A DNA stretch of 64,000 nt from Propionicimonas sp. (lineage in GTDB: Bacteria > Actinomycetota > Actinomycetes > Propionibacteriales > Propionibacteriaceae): contig JAPUEM010000017.1 of NCBI GenBank assembly GCA_027492575.1, positions 48,541-112,540 on the forward strand, in the 5' to 3' direction. Positions 36,415 through 44,659 of this stretch are shown piece by piece. Under the pieces are notes generated by a model. That model did not search any database and was not told where the DNA came from. It was given only the letters and a program-made list of their open reading frames with translations. Made by a program: the position numbers and the translations under genes. Within the stretch, counting starts at the first letter, position 1. Each line of letters begins with the position of its first letter.

Positions 36415-36482
36415 CACCGTGGCCACGACCCTTCGACAAGCTCGGCGATCGTTCTCTTCGCCTGGTCGACCGTCCATCTCAT
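36414..36482 (-). other. 22-codon mini-ORF bridging adnA and adnB, containing a REP-like repeat
   Basis: The reading frame MRWTVDQAKRTIAELVEGSW-PR starts with an ATG overlapping the adnA TGA (ATGA) and stops with a TGA sharing its last base with the adnB ATG (TGATG). The residues AELVEG come from the dispersed repeat CCCTTCGACAAGCTCGG at about 36428-36444. No family is recognised. It may relay ribosomes from adnA to adnB, which otherwise has no good ribosome-binding site. Confidence 0.4.
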
Positions 36483-39400
36483 CGCAGCACCTGCTCTCCG
36501 CGCCCGGAGGCCGGGCAGCTGTCGGCGAACGGGCAGCGCCGGCAGTGGCCGCCCGGGGAGGCGCCGAAGTGGCCTTCGGCGACGACGGCGGCGGCCTGCG
36601 CCACCCGGTGGTGCACCCAGGTCGGGTAGCCCTGTTCGACCGGATCGTCGCTGAGGTGCGGCCGCTGACCCAGCGGATCCTGGCTGAACTCGCGGGGCTG
36701 CGACTCGGGCTTGCCGGGGTGCCGCAGGTAGACGGCGCTGGCGCCGGCCGAGCTCGCCCCGGGCCCGGCGATCTCGTCGAAGCCGCCGCTCTCGATCGCG
36801 AGCTGGTAGATGCCCAGCTGGTCCATGCCGGCGATGTCGTTGCGGGTCGGCACGACCCGTCCGGTCTTGAAGTCGACCACCGCCAGCCGTCCGTCGTCGA
36901 GCCGGTCCAGCCGGTCGACGGCGCCGACCAGGTTCACCTGGCGGCCGTCCACCTCCACGTCGACGCTGAACCCGGCCTCCACCGCGAGCGGTTCCCGGCC
37001 GCGGGTGTCGCGCCAGGTCAGGAAGCGGCCGATCGACAGTTCCGCCTCGACCCGTTCGGTGGCCGAAAGCCAGCCGGTGTCGAACCTCAGGTGCTGCCAG
37101 GCGGTGTCGAGATAGTCGCCCACCGCGGCGTCGTTGAGCGCGCCGGTGCCGGCGTGCTGCACCAGCAGGTGGATCACCGAGCCGAGCGAGGCGCCCACCG
37201 CCGGTGGCGGATCGGCATGCGCGGCCCGGCTCAGGAAGTAGTGCCGCGGGCAGGTCAGCAGGGCGCTGACCTGGCTGGGGCTGAGCCGGATCGGCCCCTC
37301 GGTCGGACGGTGCCCGCTGGAGGGCTCGCGCACCCCCCACCAGGTGGCGGGATCGGCCGCCGCCACCAGCGGACGGTCGCCATCGAGGCGTTCGGCGGCC
37401 AGCGCGGCGAGTTCGGCGGCTACCGCCAGCCGGCGCGGGTTGTCGCTGTCGAGCGATCCGAGGACGCGGCGCAGCCGTCCGACGAACTCCACCGGAGTCA
37501 CCGGCGGCCCGGTCATCGCGATCTCGGGCACGACGCCGAGCTCGGCCAGGAACCGGGAGGGCTGGTCGCCCTCCCCTTCGGTGCCGGCCGCGGCAGTGAC
37601 GATCAGCTCGCTGCGCGCCCGGGTACAGGCCAGCCGGAACAGCCGGCGTTCGTCGCTGAGCCGCTGCCGGGCATCCGGACGGGCGCCGATCGACTGGCTC
37701 AGCAGCCGTTCCGGCTCCAGCACGGCACTCATCCCACGTACCGCCGGCCAGCTGCCCTCCTGCACCCCCGCGACGATCACGAGTTCCCACTCGCGGCCCT
37801 TGGCGCGATGGGCGGTCAACAGGGCGACCCCGCCCCCGCCGAGCCGGGATTCGCGCTCGCGGTCGGCCGGGATCTGCTGGGCGGCGATCTCCTCCAGCAG
37901 CACCCGCACCCCGGCCGCCCCGGCGGCCGGCGACTCGCCGGCCATGTCGAAGAAGGCTGCCACGGCGTCGAGGTCGCGGTCCGCCTGACGGCCGGAGGCG
38001 CCGCCGGCCAGCGCCTCCGCGCGCAGCCGCGCGGGCCAGGCGGTGCCCTGCCAGAGCCGCCACGCGACCGTGTCGGCCCGTTCCCCGGCGGCCACGCCGT
38101 CGCGGGCGGCCCGGAGCAACTCCACCAGCCGGGCCAGCCGGCGCTGCGCCGGGCTGGGCTCGGCGACCGCGAGCCAGGCCGGCTCGTTCACGGCCGCCGC
38201 CAGTGCCGCATCCGGCGCCGGAACCTGACCCAGCGCGTCCCGCACCTCGGGATGGGCCTGGCGCCACTGCCGCACCAGTTGCCGCAGGGCCGCCGGATCG
38301 AATCCGCCCAACGGTGAACTCAGCAGCCGGACCACCTCACCCGGTTGCAGTTCGCCACGCGCCGCCACCTCCAACGCCAGCAGCAGTGGACGGACGGCCT
38401 GTGCCTGCGCCAGCGCGATCTCGTCCCCGGTCAGCGAAACCGGCACCCCCGCCTGGGCGCAGGCCCGTGCGATCTCGGCCAGCCCACGGCCACCCCGGGT
38501 CAGCACCGCCATCTCGCGGTAGCCGAGGCCACGCTCGATCCGCGCCCGCCGCAGCTCAGCTGCGATGCCACGCGCCTGGGCGGCCTCCCCGGCGTAGTGC
38601 AGGACCCGCACGACACCGGACCGCTCCGCGGGATGCGCCACCACCTGAACGCCAGGCAGGGCCGGCAGCCGCCGCTCCAGTTGGCCGACCGCGGCAGCCA
38701 GTTCACCACCGAACCGGTACCCCCGGTCGAGCACCTCGACCCGGGCGGGGCCACCCCCCACCTGGGTGAAGATGGTCGCGAACTCGGCGGCGATCCGCGG
38801 ATGGGCACCCCGGAAGGTGTTGACCGCCGCCAACGGATCGGCGGTGGCCAGGATGCGCCCACCGTCGGGCACCAATTCGCGCAGCAGGCCGATCTGGGCC
38901 GGATCGAGATCGGTCACGTCGTCCACCAGCACGGCGTCGAACCGCTGCCGCAGGTCGCCCAGCACCGTCGGAGAACCCAACAGCAGGCGTGCTCGATGCA
39001 CGAGTTCGGCGTAGTCAAAGGCCTGTTCCGCGTCCAGCACGTCGAGGTACTCGGCGAAGAACTCCCCCACCGCCTGCCAGGCCGGCAGGCCCGCCTCCGT
39101 CCCCAGTGAAGCCACATCCTCGGGGTCGAGCCCCAGCTGCCGGGCCCGCGCCAGCACCGCCCGCACCTGCCGGGCGAACCCCGCCGTCCCCAGCGCCGGA
39201 CGCAGCACCTGTGGCCACCGCTCCCCCTGCTCCCCGGCCAGCAACTCCCGCACCCGGAACTCCTGCTCAGGAGCGGTCAGCAGCCGCCAGTCACTGCCCT
39301 CGCCATACTGATCCAGCAGCGACCGCGCCAGCGCATGGACGGTGGTCACATTCAACTGGGTGACCCCGCTCGCATCGGCCGCAATCCGGTTCCGCAGCGT

Positions 39401-39550
39401 GCTGGCCGCCGCCCGCCCCGGTGCCAGCACCAGCGGCGTCCGCCCGGCGCGCAGTTCGGCGACGGCGGCCCCCGCGACAGCCGTCGTCTTCCCCGTCCCA
39501 GCGCCCCCGACCAGCAGCAGCGGCCCGTCCCAGTTCTTCACAGCCACCAT
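36479..39550 (-). CDS. adnA: AdnA, helicase-nuclease subunit with Fe-S type nuclease
   Basis: 1023-residue partner of AdnB, counterpart of Rv3202c. Motor motifs: LLLVGGAGTGKTTAVAGAAV, VLVDDVTDLDPAQIGLL, ATADPLAAVNTFRGAHPR, LTAHRAKGREWELVIVAGVQ and FRLACTRARSELIV. The C-terminal nuclease has RLAVVDFKTGRVVP. A cysteine in LLTCPRHYFLSR together with three in GGHCRRCPFADSC makes the four-cysteine pattern of AddB/Cas4-like 4Fe-4S nucleases. I chose the ATG at 39550 because GGGAGA stands upstream at normal spacing. It heads the adnA-adnB-nudC operon. Confidence 0.92.
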   Translation of the reverse strand: MVAVKNWDGPLLLVGGAGTGKTTAVAGAAVAELRAGRTPLVLAPGRAAASTLRNRIAADASGVTQLNVTTVHALARSLLDQYGEGSDWRLLTAPEQEFRVRELLAGEQGERWPQVLRPALGTAGFARQVRAVLARARQLGLDPEDVASLGTEAGLPAWQAVGEFFAEYLDVLDAEQAFDYAELVHRARLLLGSPTVLGDLRQRFDAVLVDDVTDLDPAQIGLLRELVPDGGRILATADPLAAVNTFRGAHPRIAAEFATIFTQVGGGPARVEVLDRGYRFGGELAAAVGQLERRLPALPGVQVVAHPAERSGVVRVLHYAGEAAQARGIAAELRRARIERGLGYREMAVLTRGGRGLAEIARACAQAGVPVSLTGDEIALAQAQAVRPLLLALEVAARGELQPGEVVRLLSSPLGGFDPAALRQLVRQWRQAHPEVRDALGQVPAPDAALAAAVNEPAWLAVAEPSPAQRRLARLVELLRAARDGVAAGERADTVAWRLWQGTAWPARLRAEALAGGASGRQADRDLDAVAAFFDMAGESPAAGAAGVRVLLEEIAAQQIPADRERESRLGGGGVALLTAHRAKGREWELVIVAGVQEGSWPAVRGMSAVLEPERLLSQSIGARPDARQRLSDERRLFRLACTRARSELIVTAAAGTEGEGDQPSRFLAELGVVPEIAMTGPPVTPVEFVGRLRRVLGSLDSDNPRRLAVAAELAALAAERLDGDRPLVAAADPATWWGVREPSSGHRPTEGPIRLSPSQVSALLTCPRHYFLSRAAHADPPPAVGASLGSVIHLLVQHAGTGALNDAAVGDYLDTAWQHLRFDTGWLSATERVEAELSIGRFLTWRDTRGREPLAVEAGFSVDVEVDGRQVNLVGAVDRLDRLDDGRLAVVDFKTGRVVPTRNDIAGMDQLGIYQLAIESGGFDEIAGPGASSAGASAVYLRHPGKPESQPREFSQDPLGQRPHLSDDPVEQGYPTWVHHRVAQAAAVVAEGHFGASPGGHCRRCPFADSCPASGRGEQVLR

Positions 39551-39577
39551 GGAACCATCTCCCACTGACAGTCACCC

Positions 39578-39746
39578 AGCTCAGCGCCGACACGCTTCGT
39601 GACCTTCTCCGGCATCGGGAAGCCGGAGCCGCTCAAGCACGTCCTCTCCGGCGCATGGTCACGCCGCGTCGACGAGTCGAACCCGCCTCGTCCACTACGT
39701 GACAGACGACCACATCGTCATCCTCCAGGCCCGCGAGCACCGCTGA
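39578..39746 (+). pseudogene. Broken YoeB/Txe-family toxin gene
   Basis: Three fragments in shifting frames rebuild the C-terminal two thirds of a YoeB-like RNase toxin: ADTLRD, then from 39599 TFSGIGKPEPLKHVLSGAWS and RRVDESN, then RLVHYVTDDHIVILQAREHR followed by TGA. The first shift lies near 39596 (about two bases lost) and the second near 39671 (one extra C in a run of C). The N-terminus and any YefM-type antitoxin gene are missing. The order GIGKPEPLKH...SGxWSRRxDE...RLVxxV is characteristic of the family. Confidence 0.75.
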
Positions 39747-39779
39747 AGACCTCGCAAACAGGCCCTACCTGCGCTGCTG

Positions 39780-39939
39780 ACCACACGCCCGGAAGCGAGA
39801 TATCTGGACCCACACCGGCGAGTGTGAAACAGTTGCGGTCTGCCGACCACACCCGGTCGGGAAGTCTGGTCCGGGTGTGCCCGTCCCGGGCCGGCAGGGG
39901 CGCCGAGAGTTGGCGCGACGCATGAGTAAGGAGAAATAC
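39780..39939 (+). promoter_or_regulatory. cspA upstream leader with repeated block and hairpin
   Basis: Two related blocks beginning CTGCTGACCACAC (about 39775) and CTGCCGACCACAC (about 39839) each end near a TCTGG-CC, an imperfect direct repeat of about 30 bases. The second block forms a hairpin, CACACCCGG (39848-39856) with CCGGGTGTG (39871-39879). Structured leaders are typical of cold-shock mRNAs; a regulatory role here is inference. AAGGAG lies shortly before the ATG. Confidence 0.4.
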
Positions 39940-40143
39940 ATGGCGCAAGGAACCGTCCGTTGGTTCAGTGCCGAAAAGGGTTACGGCTTCATCGCCATCC
40001 CCGGTGAGGCCCAGGACGTCTTCGTCCACCACACCGCCATCGACGCGCGCGGCTTCCGCTCGCTCGTCGAAGGTCAAGCGGTGGAGTTCGACATCACCCC
40101 GGGCAACAAGGGCCCGCAGGCAGCCAACGTGCGCGCCATCTGA
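39940..40143 (+). CDS. cspA: CspA-type cold shock protein
   Basis: 67-residue cold shock domain protein. RNP1 is KGYGFI and RNP2 is VFVHHTAI, in the order [50 protein letters not shown]. It binds single-stranded RNA/DNA as a chaperone. An earlier ATG ([10 protein letters not shown]) is in frame, but the AAGGAG at 39928 places the start at MAQG. A perfect 14-bp hairpin follows the stop. Confidence 0.95.
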   Translation: MAQGTVRWFSAEKGYGFIAIPGEAQDVFVHHTAIDARGFRSLVEGQAVEFDITPGNKGPQAANVRAI

Positions 40144-40160
40144 CGCACACCACTTGCCAC

Positions 40161-40192
40161 CCGGGCCCCACCTGTTCGCAGGTGGGGCCCGG
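40161..40192 (+). terminator. Strong terminator after cspA
   Basis: CCGGGCCCCACCTG and CAGGTGGGGCCCGG pair over 14 perfect base pairs around a TTCG tetraloop, followed by TCCTTTCC. It starts 17 bases after the cspA stop. Confidence 0.9.
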
Positions 40193-40214
40193 TCCTTTCC
40201 CCGGGTTTGACCCC

Positions 40215-40294
40215 GGAATCACCCGGTGATTCCCCCCGGCTGACCGAACCCACCCCCTTCCGGCCCACCCGCTGTCCCCGCGGACGGCTAGATT
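40215..40294 (+). promoter_or_regulatory. Promoter and candidate operator of the telA-to-FHA operon
   Basis: TAGATT at 40289-40294 is a good -10 element 37 bases before the telA ATG. Upstream, GGAATCAC-CCG-GTGATTCC (40215-40233) is a perfect palindrome with eight-base arms, a likely regulator site. No regulator gene lies in the operon itself. Confidence 0.45.
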
Positions 40295-40331
40295 GGTGCA
40301 CCTAGTACCCGACCTTGCTGAGAGGCCCGCG

Positions 40332-41567
40332 ATGACCACTCCCGCCCAACCGTCGTCCGGCGCGGCCCAGGCCGCTCCCCTGGCTCCGCCCGACATGCTG
40401 ACGCTGACCGCTCCCGCGCCGCCGCCGGTGGTCGTCGAGACCCAGGCGCCCGCGATGGCCCCCCAGGTCGAGGCCGCGCAGGTGCCGGTGCTGGACGCCA
40501 AGGTCGAGGAATTCCTCGGCGCCCTCAGCAGCGCCGAAGCCAACTCCCCCTCCTTCTCCGCCCAGGCGGACGCGGTGCGCTCGATGGGCGACGCCGACAT
40601 CCGCAAGGCGGCCGAGACCTCCAACCGGCTGCTGCAGACCCCCGTCCGCGCGGTTCAGACCGGTGGCCTGGCGGAAGGCTCGAAGGTGGGCCAGACCCTG
40701 CTGCAGCTGCGCCGCACCGTCGAGGATCTCGACCCGAGCGCGGCCCGCGGCTCCAAGAAGTGGTTCCGCAAGCTGCCCTTCGGCGAGCAGGTCAACGACT
40801 ACTTCCGCAAGTACCAGAGCTCGCAGGATCATCTCAACGGCATCCTCCACGCGCTGCGCAACGGCCAGGACGAGCTGACCAAGGACAATGTTGCCCTCAA
40901 CATGGAGAAGCAGAATCTCTGGACGGTGATGGGCCGGCTCAACCAGTACGTCTACATCGCCGAACGGTTGGACGCGAAGCTCGCCGCCCAGATCGCCGAA
41001 CTCGAGATCGCCGACCCCGAGAAGGCCCGGGCGCTCAGCCAGGACGTGCTCTTCTACGTCCGGCAGAAGCACCAGGATCTGCTCACCCAGCTGGCGGTGT
41101 CGATCCAGAGCTACCTGGCGATCGACATCATCATCAAGAACAACATCGAGTTGATCAAGGGCGTCGACCGGGCCTCGACCACCACCATCTCGGCGTTGCG
41201 GACGGCGGTCATCGTCGCCCAGGCGCTGGGCAACCAGAAGCTGGTGCTCGACCAGATCACCGCGCTGAACACCACCACCTCGCAGATGATCCAGCGCACC
41301 TCGGAGATGCTGAAGGAGAATTCCGCGAAGATCCAGGAGCAGGCGGCCTCCTCCACCATCGGACTGGAGCAGCTGCAGGCGGCCTTCGCCAACATCTACG
41401 CCACCATGGATTCCATCGACCAGTTCAAGCTGAAGGCGCTGGACACCATGGCCGCCACCATCGGCACCCTCGAGGTCGAGGTGGTCAAGAGCCGCGCGTA
41501 CCTCGACCGGGTGGCCGCGCAGGATTCCCGGGCGGCTCAGCTGCCCAGCATCACGATCGATCGGTAA
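40332..41567 (+). CDS. TelA family toxic-anion resistance protein
   Basis: 411-residue member of the TelA family, associated with tellurite and other stress resistance. A Pro/Ala-rich N-terminus (about 60 residues) leads into a long helical protein: SMGDADIRKAAETSNRLLQT, WFRKLPFGEQVNDYFRKYQS, DNVALNMEKQNLWTVMGRLN, then FYVRQKHQDLLTQLAVSIQS and NNIELIKGVDRASTTTISAL. Biochemical function is unknown. It is the first gene of a nine-gene operon with kinase, phosphatase, VWA and FHA genes, an association described for Ter-type stress systems. The ATG start precedes MTTPAQPSSG. Confidence 0.92.
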   Translation: MTTPAQPSSGAAQAAPLAPPDMLTLTAPAPPPVVVETQAPAMAPQVEAAQVPVLDAKVEEFLGALSSAEANSPSFSAQADAVRSMGDADIRKAAETSNRLLQTPVRAVQTGGLAEGSKVGQTLLQLRRTVEDLDPSAARGSKKWFRKLPFGEQVNDYFRKYQSSQDHLNGILHALRNGQDELTKDNVALNMEKQNLWTVMGRLNQYVYIAERLDAKLAAQIAELEIADPEKARALSQDVLFYVRQKHQDLLTQLAVSIQSYLAIDIIIKNNIELIKGVDRASTTTISALRTAVIVAQALGNQKLVLDQITALNTTTSQMIQRTSEMLKENSAKIQEQAASSTIGLEQLQAAFANIYATMDSIDQFKLKALDTMAATIGTLEVEVVKSRAYLDRVAAQDSRAAQLPSITIDR

Positions 41568-41576
41568 GCGGAGCAG

Positions 41577-42125
41577 ATGGGTTTCTGGGATTGGTTTCTG
41601 GGACGCGAGCCGGAGCCTGAGCCCGGGCCGCCACCGGAGCTCGCGACGGCGCCTACCGAGGCCGATATCGCGGCGGCGCTGGCCCGGGTGGAGGAACTGG
41701 TCGCCGACCCCGCCATCCCGGGGGTGGTGCGTTCCCGCGCCCAGAAGGTGACCCAGACCGTCCGCAAGACGCTGCCCCGGCTCGGCCTGCTCGGGCTGGG
41801 CAGCTACGACTCGTACTCGGTGGTGGCCACCGCCACCGACTACCTGCCGGAGGCGATCGGCGCCTACCTGCGGCTGCCGCGGGATTGGGCCGACTCCCGT
41901 CCGGTGGAGGCGGGCAAGACCCCGCTGATGCTGCTGATCGACCAACTCGACCTACTCGGAATCACCATGGAGAAGATCTACGACGCGGCCAACCGCACCG
42001 ACGCCGAGGCGCTGATCACCCACGGCCGCTTCCTGCAGGATCGGTTCGGCCACGGCCCGGCCACCCCCGCGCCCGCCCCGCCGCCACCGGTCTCCAGCAA
42101 CCCGCTCGATCTGGGGCACCCATGA
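41577..42125 (+). CDS. Hypothetical protein of the TelA operon
   Basis: 182 residues. It begins MGFWDWFLGREPEPEPGPPP, an amphipathic Trp-rich start then a Glu/Pro run, continues as a helical core (ADIAAALARVEELVADPAIP, LPRLGLLGLGSYDSYSVVAT, YLPEAIGAYLRLPRDWAD) and ends in a Pro-rich tail. I recognise no named family. It lies nine bases after telA and is linked by ATGA to the following mini-ORF, so it is surely part of the operon, possibly as a partner of TelA. Confidence 0.75.
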   Translation: MGFWDWFLGREPEPEPGPPPELATAPTEADIAAALARVEELVADPAIPGVVRSRAQKVTQTVRKTLPRLGLLGLGSYDSYSVVATATDYLPEAIGAYLRLPRDWADSRPVEAGKTPLMLLIDQLDLLGITMEKIYDAANRTDAEALITHGRFLQDRFGHGPATPAPAPPPPVSSNPLDLGHP

Positions 42126-42190
42126 ACACCCCACGAACTTCTTCTCCCCCGCTGCGCTCCCCCGAACAACTCCGCAGGAACCCCGTATGA
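42122..42190 (+). repeat. Bridging mini-ORF repeat, copy 1 (22 codons)
   Basis: The frame begins MNTPRTSSPPLRSPEQLRRN and ends PV. The ATG overlaps the stop of the preceding gene and its own TGA overlaps the ATG of the AAA+ gene, ATGA at both ends. A near-identical copy lies at 44597-44659. Whether the peptide matters or the element is just inserted DNA that keeps translational coupling is unknown. Confidence 0.6.
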
Positions 42191-43758
42191 GCACCCATGA
42201 TCTGCGCACCGCGCTGACCAAGCTGGACGCGGCCGCTCGCGCGGCCGGTCTCGACCCGGCTGCGGCGGCCGAGGACGCCAAGGCGCTCGCGGCCGCCGTC
42301 TCGGAATCGAACCGTGGCGCCTATCTGGCCTGGTGCGAGGCCTTCGGGCTGACCCCCTCGGCCACCCCGTTCTACGACGCCGCCTCGAAGGGACGCCGCT
42401 ACCGCGGCCTGCCCACCCCGACCGCCGCCCAGGCCGCCGTCCTGGGCGGCAAGGCAGCGACCGCCTACCGACAGGCGCTGGTGGACGTCTGCACCACCGC
42501 CGCGCTGCTGGGTGAACCAGGCCCGGCTGCCATGGGAGCCGCTCAGCTGGCCGGAGCCGCGCAACTCGGAACGCCGACCCCCCGGCAGCCCGCCGCACCG
42601 GTCGTCCCACAGGACACCGCCCAGCAGGAGTTCGCCCGGCAGGCGCCGGCGATCCTGGCCGACGTGCTGGCCCGGCTGGGCGACTCCCAGCAGCGGATGC
42701 TCGACCTCAACCGCACCGACCCGCTGACGCCGGGGGCGATCCCGGGGCTGCCGGGGTCGTCCTTCCCCACCCCGAACCTGCAGGGTCAGCCGGGCGTGAC
42801 GCCCACCCCGTCCGCCCCGGCTCCGGCGGCCACCGCCGAGCCGCCGGAGCCCGTCCCGGCCGAACCGGAACCGGAACAGCCCAAGAAGACCGTCGAGGAG
42901 TGGCTCGCCGAACTCGACGAGTTGATCGGGCTGGCTTCGGTGAAGACCGAGATCCACCGGCAGACCGCGATCCTGCGGGTGGACGCGCTGCGCGCCAAGG
43001 CTGGCCTGAAGTCGCCCACCATCACCCGCCACCTGGTCTTCACCGGCAACCCCGGCACCGGCAAGACCACGGTCGCGCGCATGGTGGCCGGCATCTACGC
43101 CGCAATCGGCCTGCTCAGCAAGGGCCAGCTGATCGAGGTCGACCGCTCCGAGCTGGTCGCCGGCTACCTGGGCCAGACCGCGATCAAGACCGCCGAGGTG
43201 GTCGCCAGCGCGACCGGTGGCGTCCTGTTCATCGACGAGGCCTATTCCCTCAACGGCGACCAGTACGGCGAAGAGGCGATCAACACCCTGGTGAAGGAGA
43301 TGGAGGACAAGCGCGACGACCTGGTCGTGATCGTGGCCGGCTACACCGGCCCGATGATCGAGTTCATCTCCAACAACCCCGGGCTGGCCAGCCGGTTCCG
43401 CACCACCATCGAGTTCGCCGACTACACCGACGACGAGTTGGAGAAGATCTTCACCCAGCTGGCCACCAAGGCCGACTACGACCTGGGCGAGGGCTGCGCG
43501 GACGAGTTCCGCCGCCAGCTCTCCCGGCAGGTCCGCGACAACACCTTCGGCAACGGACGCTGGGCGCGCAACCTCTTCGAAGCGGCGATCGGACGCCACG
43601 CCTGGCGGCTGCGCGAGATCGACGAGCCGACCCTCGAGCAGCTGCGCGACCTGGCGCCCGAGGATCTGATCCCCGATCCGGCGCCTGCGGTCGAATGGGA
43701 TCCGCTGGGCGATCCCGAAACCGAGGAAACGGCACCCGAGGCGCAGGAGCCGCAGTGA
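42187..43758 (+). CDS. CbbX/ESX-type AAA+ ATPase
   Basis: 523 residues. An N-terminal helical domain of about 140 residues (LVDVCTTAALLGEPGP at its end) is joined by a Pro-rich linker to a CbbX-like AAA+ domain from about residue 235: ELIGLASVKTEIHRQ, Walker A TGNPGTGKTTVARMVAG, YLGQTAIKTAEVV, Walker B VLFIDEAYSLNG, sensor VIVAGYTGPMIEFISNNPGL, ASRFRTTIEFADY, and RWARNLFEAA. Such ATPases remodel protein assemblies (rubisco activase, EccA). The target here is presumably another operon product. Its stop overlaps the GTG of the next gene. Confidence 0.88.
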   Translation: MSTHDLRTALTKLDAAARAAGLDPAAAAEDAKALAAAVSESNRGAYLAWCEAFGLTPSATPFYDAASKGRRYRGLPTPTAAQAAVLGGKAATAYRQALVDVCTTAALLGEPGPAAMGAAQLAGAAQLGTPTPRQPAAPVVPQDTAQQEFARQAPAILADVLARLGDSQQRMLDLNRTDPLTPGAIPGLPGSSFPTPNLQGQPGVTPTPSAPAPAATAEPPEPVPAEPEPEQPKKTVEEWLAELDELIGLASVKTEIHRQTAILRVDALRAKAGLKSPTITRHLVFTGNPGTGKTTVARMVAGIYAAIGLLSKGQLIEVDRSELVAGYLGQTAIKTAEVVASATGGVLFIDEAYSLNGDQYGEEAINTLVKEMEDKRDDLVVIVAGYTGPMIEFISNNPGLASRFRTTIEFADYTDDELEKIFTQLATKADYDLGEGCADEFRRQLSRQVRDNTFGNGRWARNLFEAAIGRHAWRLREIDEPTLEQLRDLAPEDLIPDPAPAVEWDPLGDPETEETAPEAQEPQ

Positions 43759-44600
43759 GCAGCCGCACCCAGCCCAGCCCAGCACCGTCCCTGACCCAGC
43801 ACCCGGACGCCCAGCTGAGCCGCGCCGGACGTGCCTCCCAGGCGATCACCGGACGCGGCAGCGGCGCCACGCCGCGCCGGCTCCGGCTGGCCCGGCTGGT
43901 GCACGTCCTGGTCGCGCTCGCGCTGGGGGCCGGGGTGCTGGCGGTCGGCCTGGAACTGCAGGACCGGGAGGCGACGGCCGGCGTCCACGCCGCCCAGTAC
44001 AAGCGGGCGGTGTCCATCGAAACGACGCTGAAGGATGCGCAGGCGAGCGCCGGCGGCACTCCTGCGAGCGGGTCCGCACTGCCCGAGAAGACCCGGGACG
44101 CGATCGACACCGCCACCACCACGCTGATCGAGATCGCCGCATCCAGCCCGGAGGACACCGTGGAGCTGGCCGACATCGGCCACCTGATCTCGCGCTACAC
44201 CGAGACGCTGGCCGCCGGCAGACAATCGGACGCCGGAAAGCTGCTCGACGACGAACTGCTGCCGGCCGTCCAGCAGTTGCAGGCCGCCCACAACGCCGAA
44301 GCGACCACCGCGGTCACCTGGTGGATGTGGTTGGTGCCGGTCGGCGGCTGGCTGGCGGTCGCCGGTCTGGTCGCCCTCGGCTGGTTCACCGCGCGGATCA
44401 GCCACCGCCTGGTGAACGTGGGCCTGCTGATCGCCGCGGTCGCCACCGGTGTCGTCGCTGCCACCAGCGGCCAGTTGCTCGCCACGCACGCCGCCGGCAC
44501 CGGGGGCGGCTCGCCGTTCCAGGTCGGGGTGGTCTTCGCCCTGATCAGCCTGGTGGCCGGCGCCTGGGGGCTGCACCAGCGGCTGAAGGAGTACCGATGA
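43755..44600 (+). CDS. Membrane protein with extracytoplasmic helical domain
   Basis: 281 residues. A Ser/Arg-rich cytoplasmic N-terminus of about 48 residues precedes one membrane helix (LVHVLVALALGAGVLAVGL). A helical external domain of about 130 residues follows (KRAVSIETTLKDAQASAG, ELADIGHLISRYTETLAAG). The C-terminal third has about three membrane helices. The layout resembles a sensor or a GlnX-like partner of PknG, but I see no convincing family match. GTGA coupling to the ATPase gene and ATGA coupling to the next mini-ORF place it in the operon. Confidence 0.75.
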   Translation: MSSRTQPSPAPSLTQHPDAQLSRAGRASQAITGRGSGATPRRLRLARLVHVLVALALGAGVLAVGLELQDREATAGVHAAQYKRAVSIETTLKDAQASAGGTPASGSALPEKTRDAIDTATTTLIEIAASSPEDTVELADIGHLISRYTETLAAGRQSDAGKLLDDELLPAVQQLQAAHNAEATTAVTWWMWLVPVGGWLAVAGLVALGWFTARISHRLVNVGLLIAAVATGVVAATSGQLLATHAAGTGGGSPFQVGVVFALISLVAGAWGLHQRLKEYR

Positions 44601-44659
44601 ACACCCCACGAATTCCTCCGCTGCGCTCCCCCGAACAACTCCGTGGGGGCCTCGTATGA
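44597..44659 (+). repeat. Bridging mini-ORF repeat, copy 2 (20 codons)
   Basis: The frame reads MNTPRIPPLRSPEQLRGGLV and stop. It shares ATGAACACCCCACGAA and CGCTGCGCTCCCCCGAACAA with copy 1 at 42122 but is six bases shorter, keeping the same coupling phase. The ATG overlaps the previous stop and the TGA overlaps the ATG of the next gene. Confidence 0.6.
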
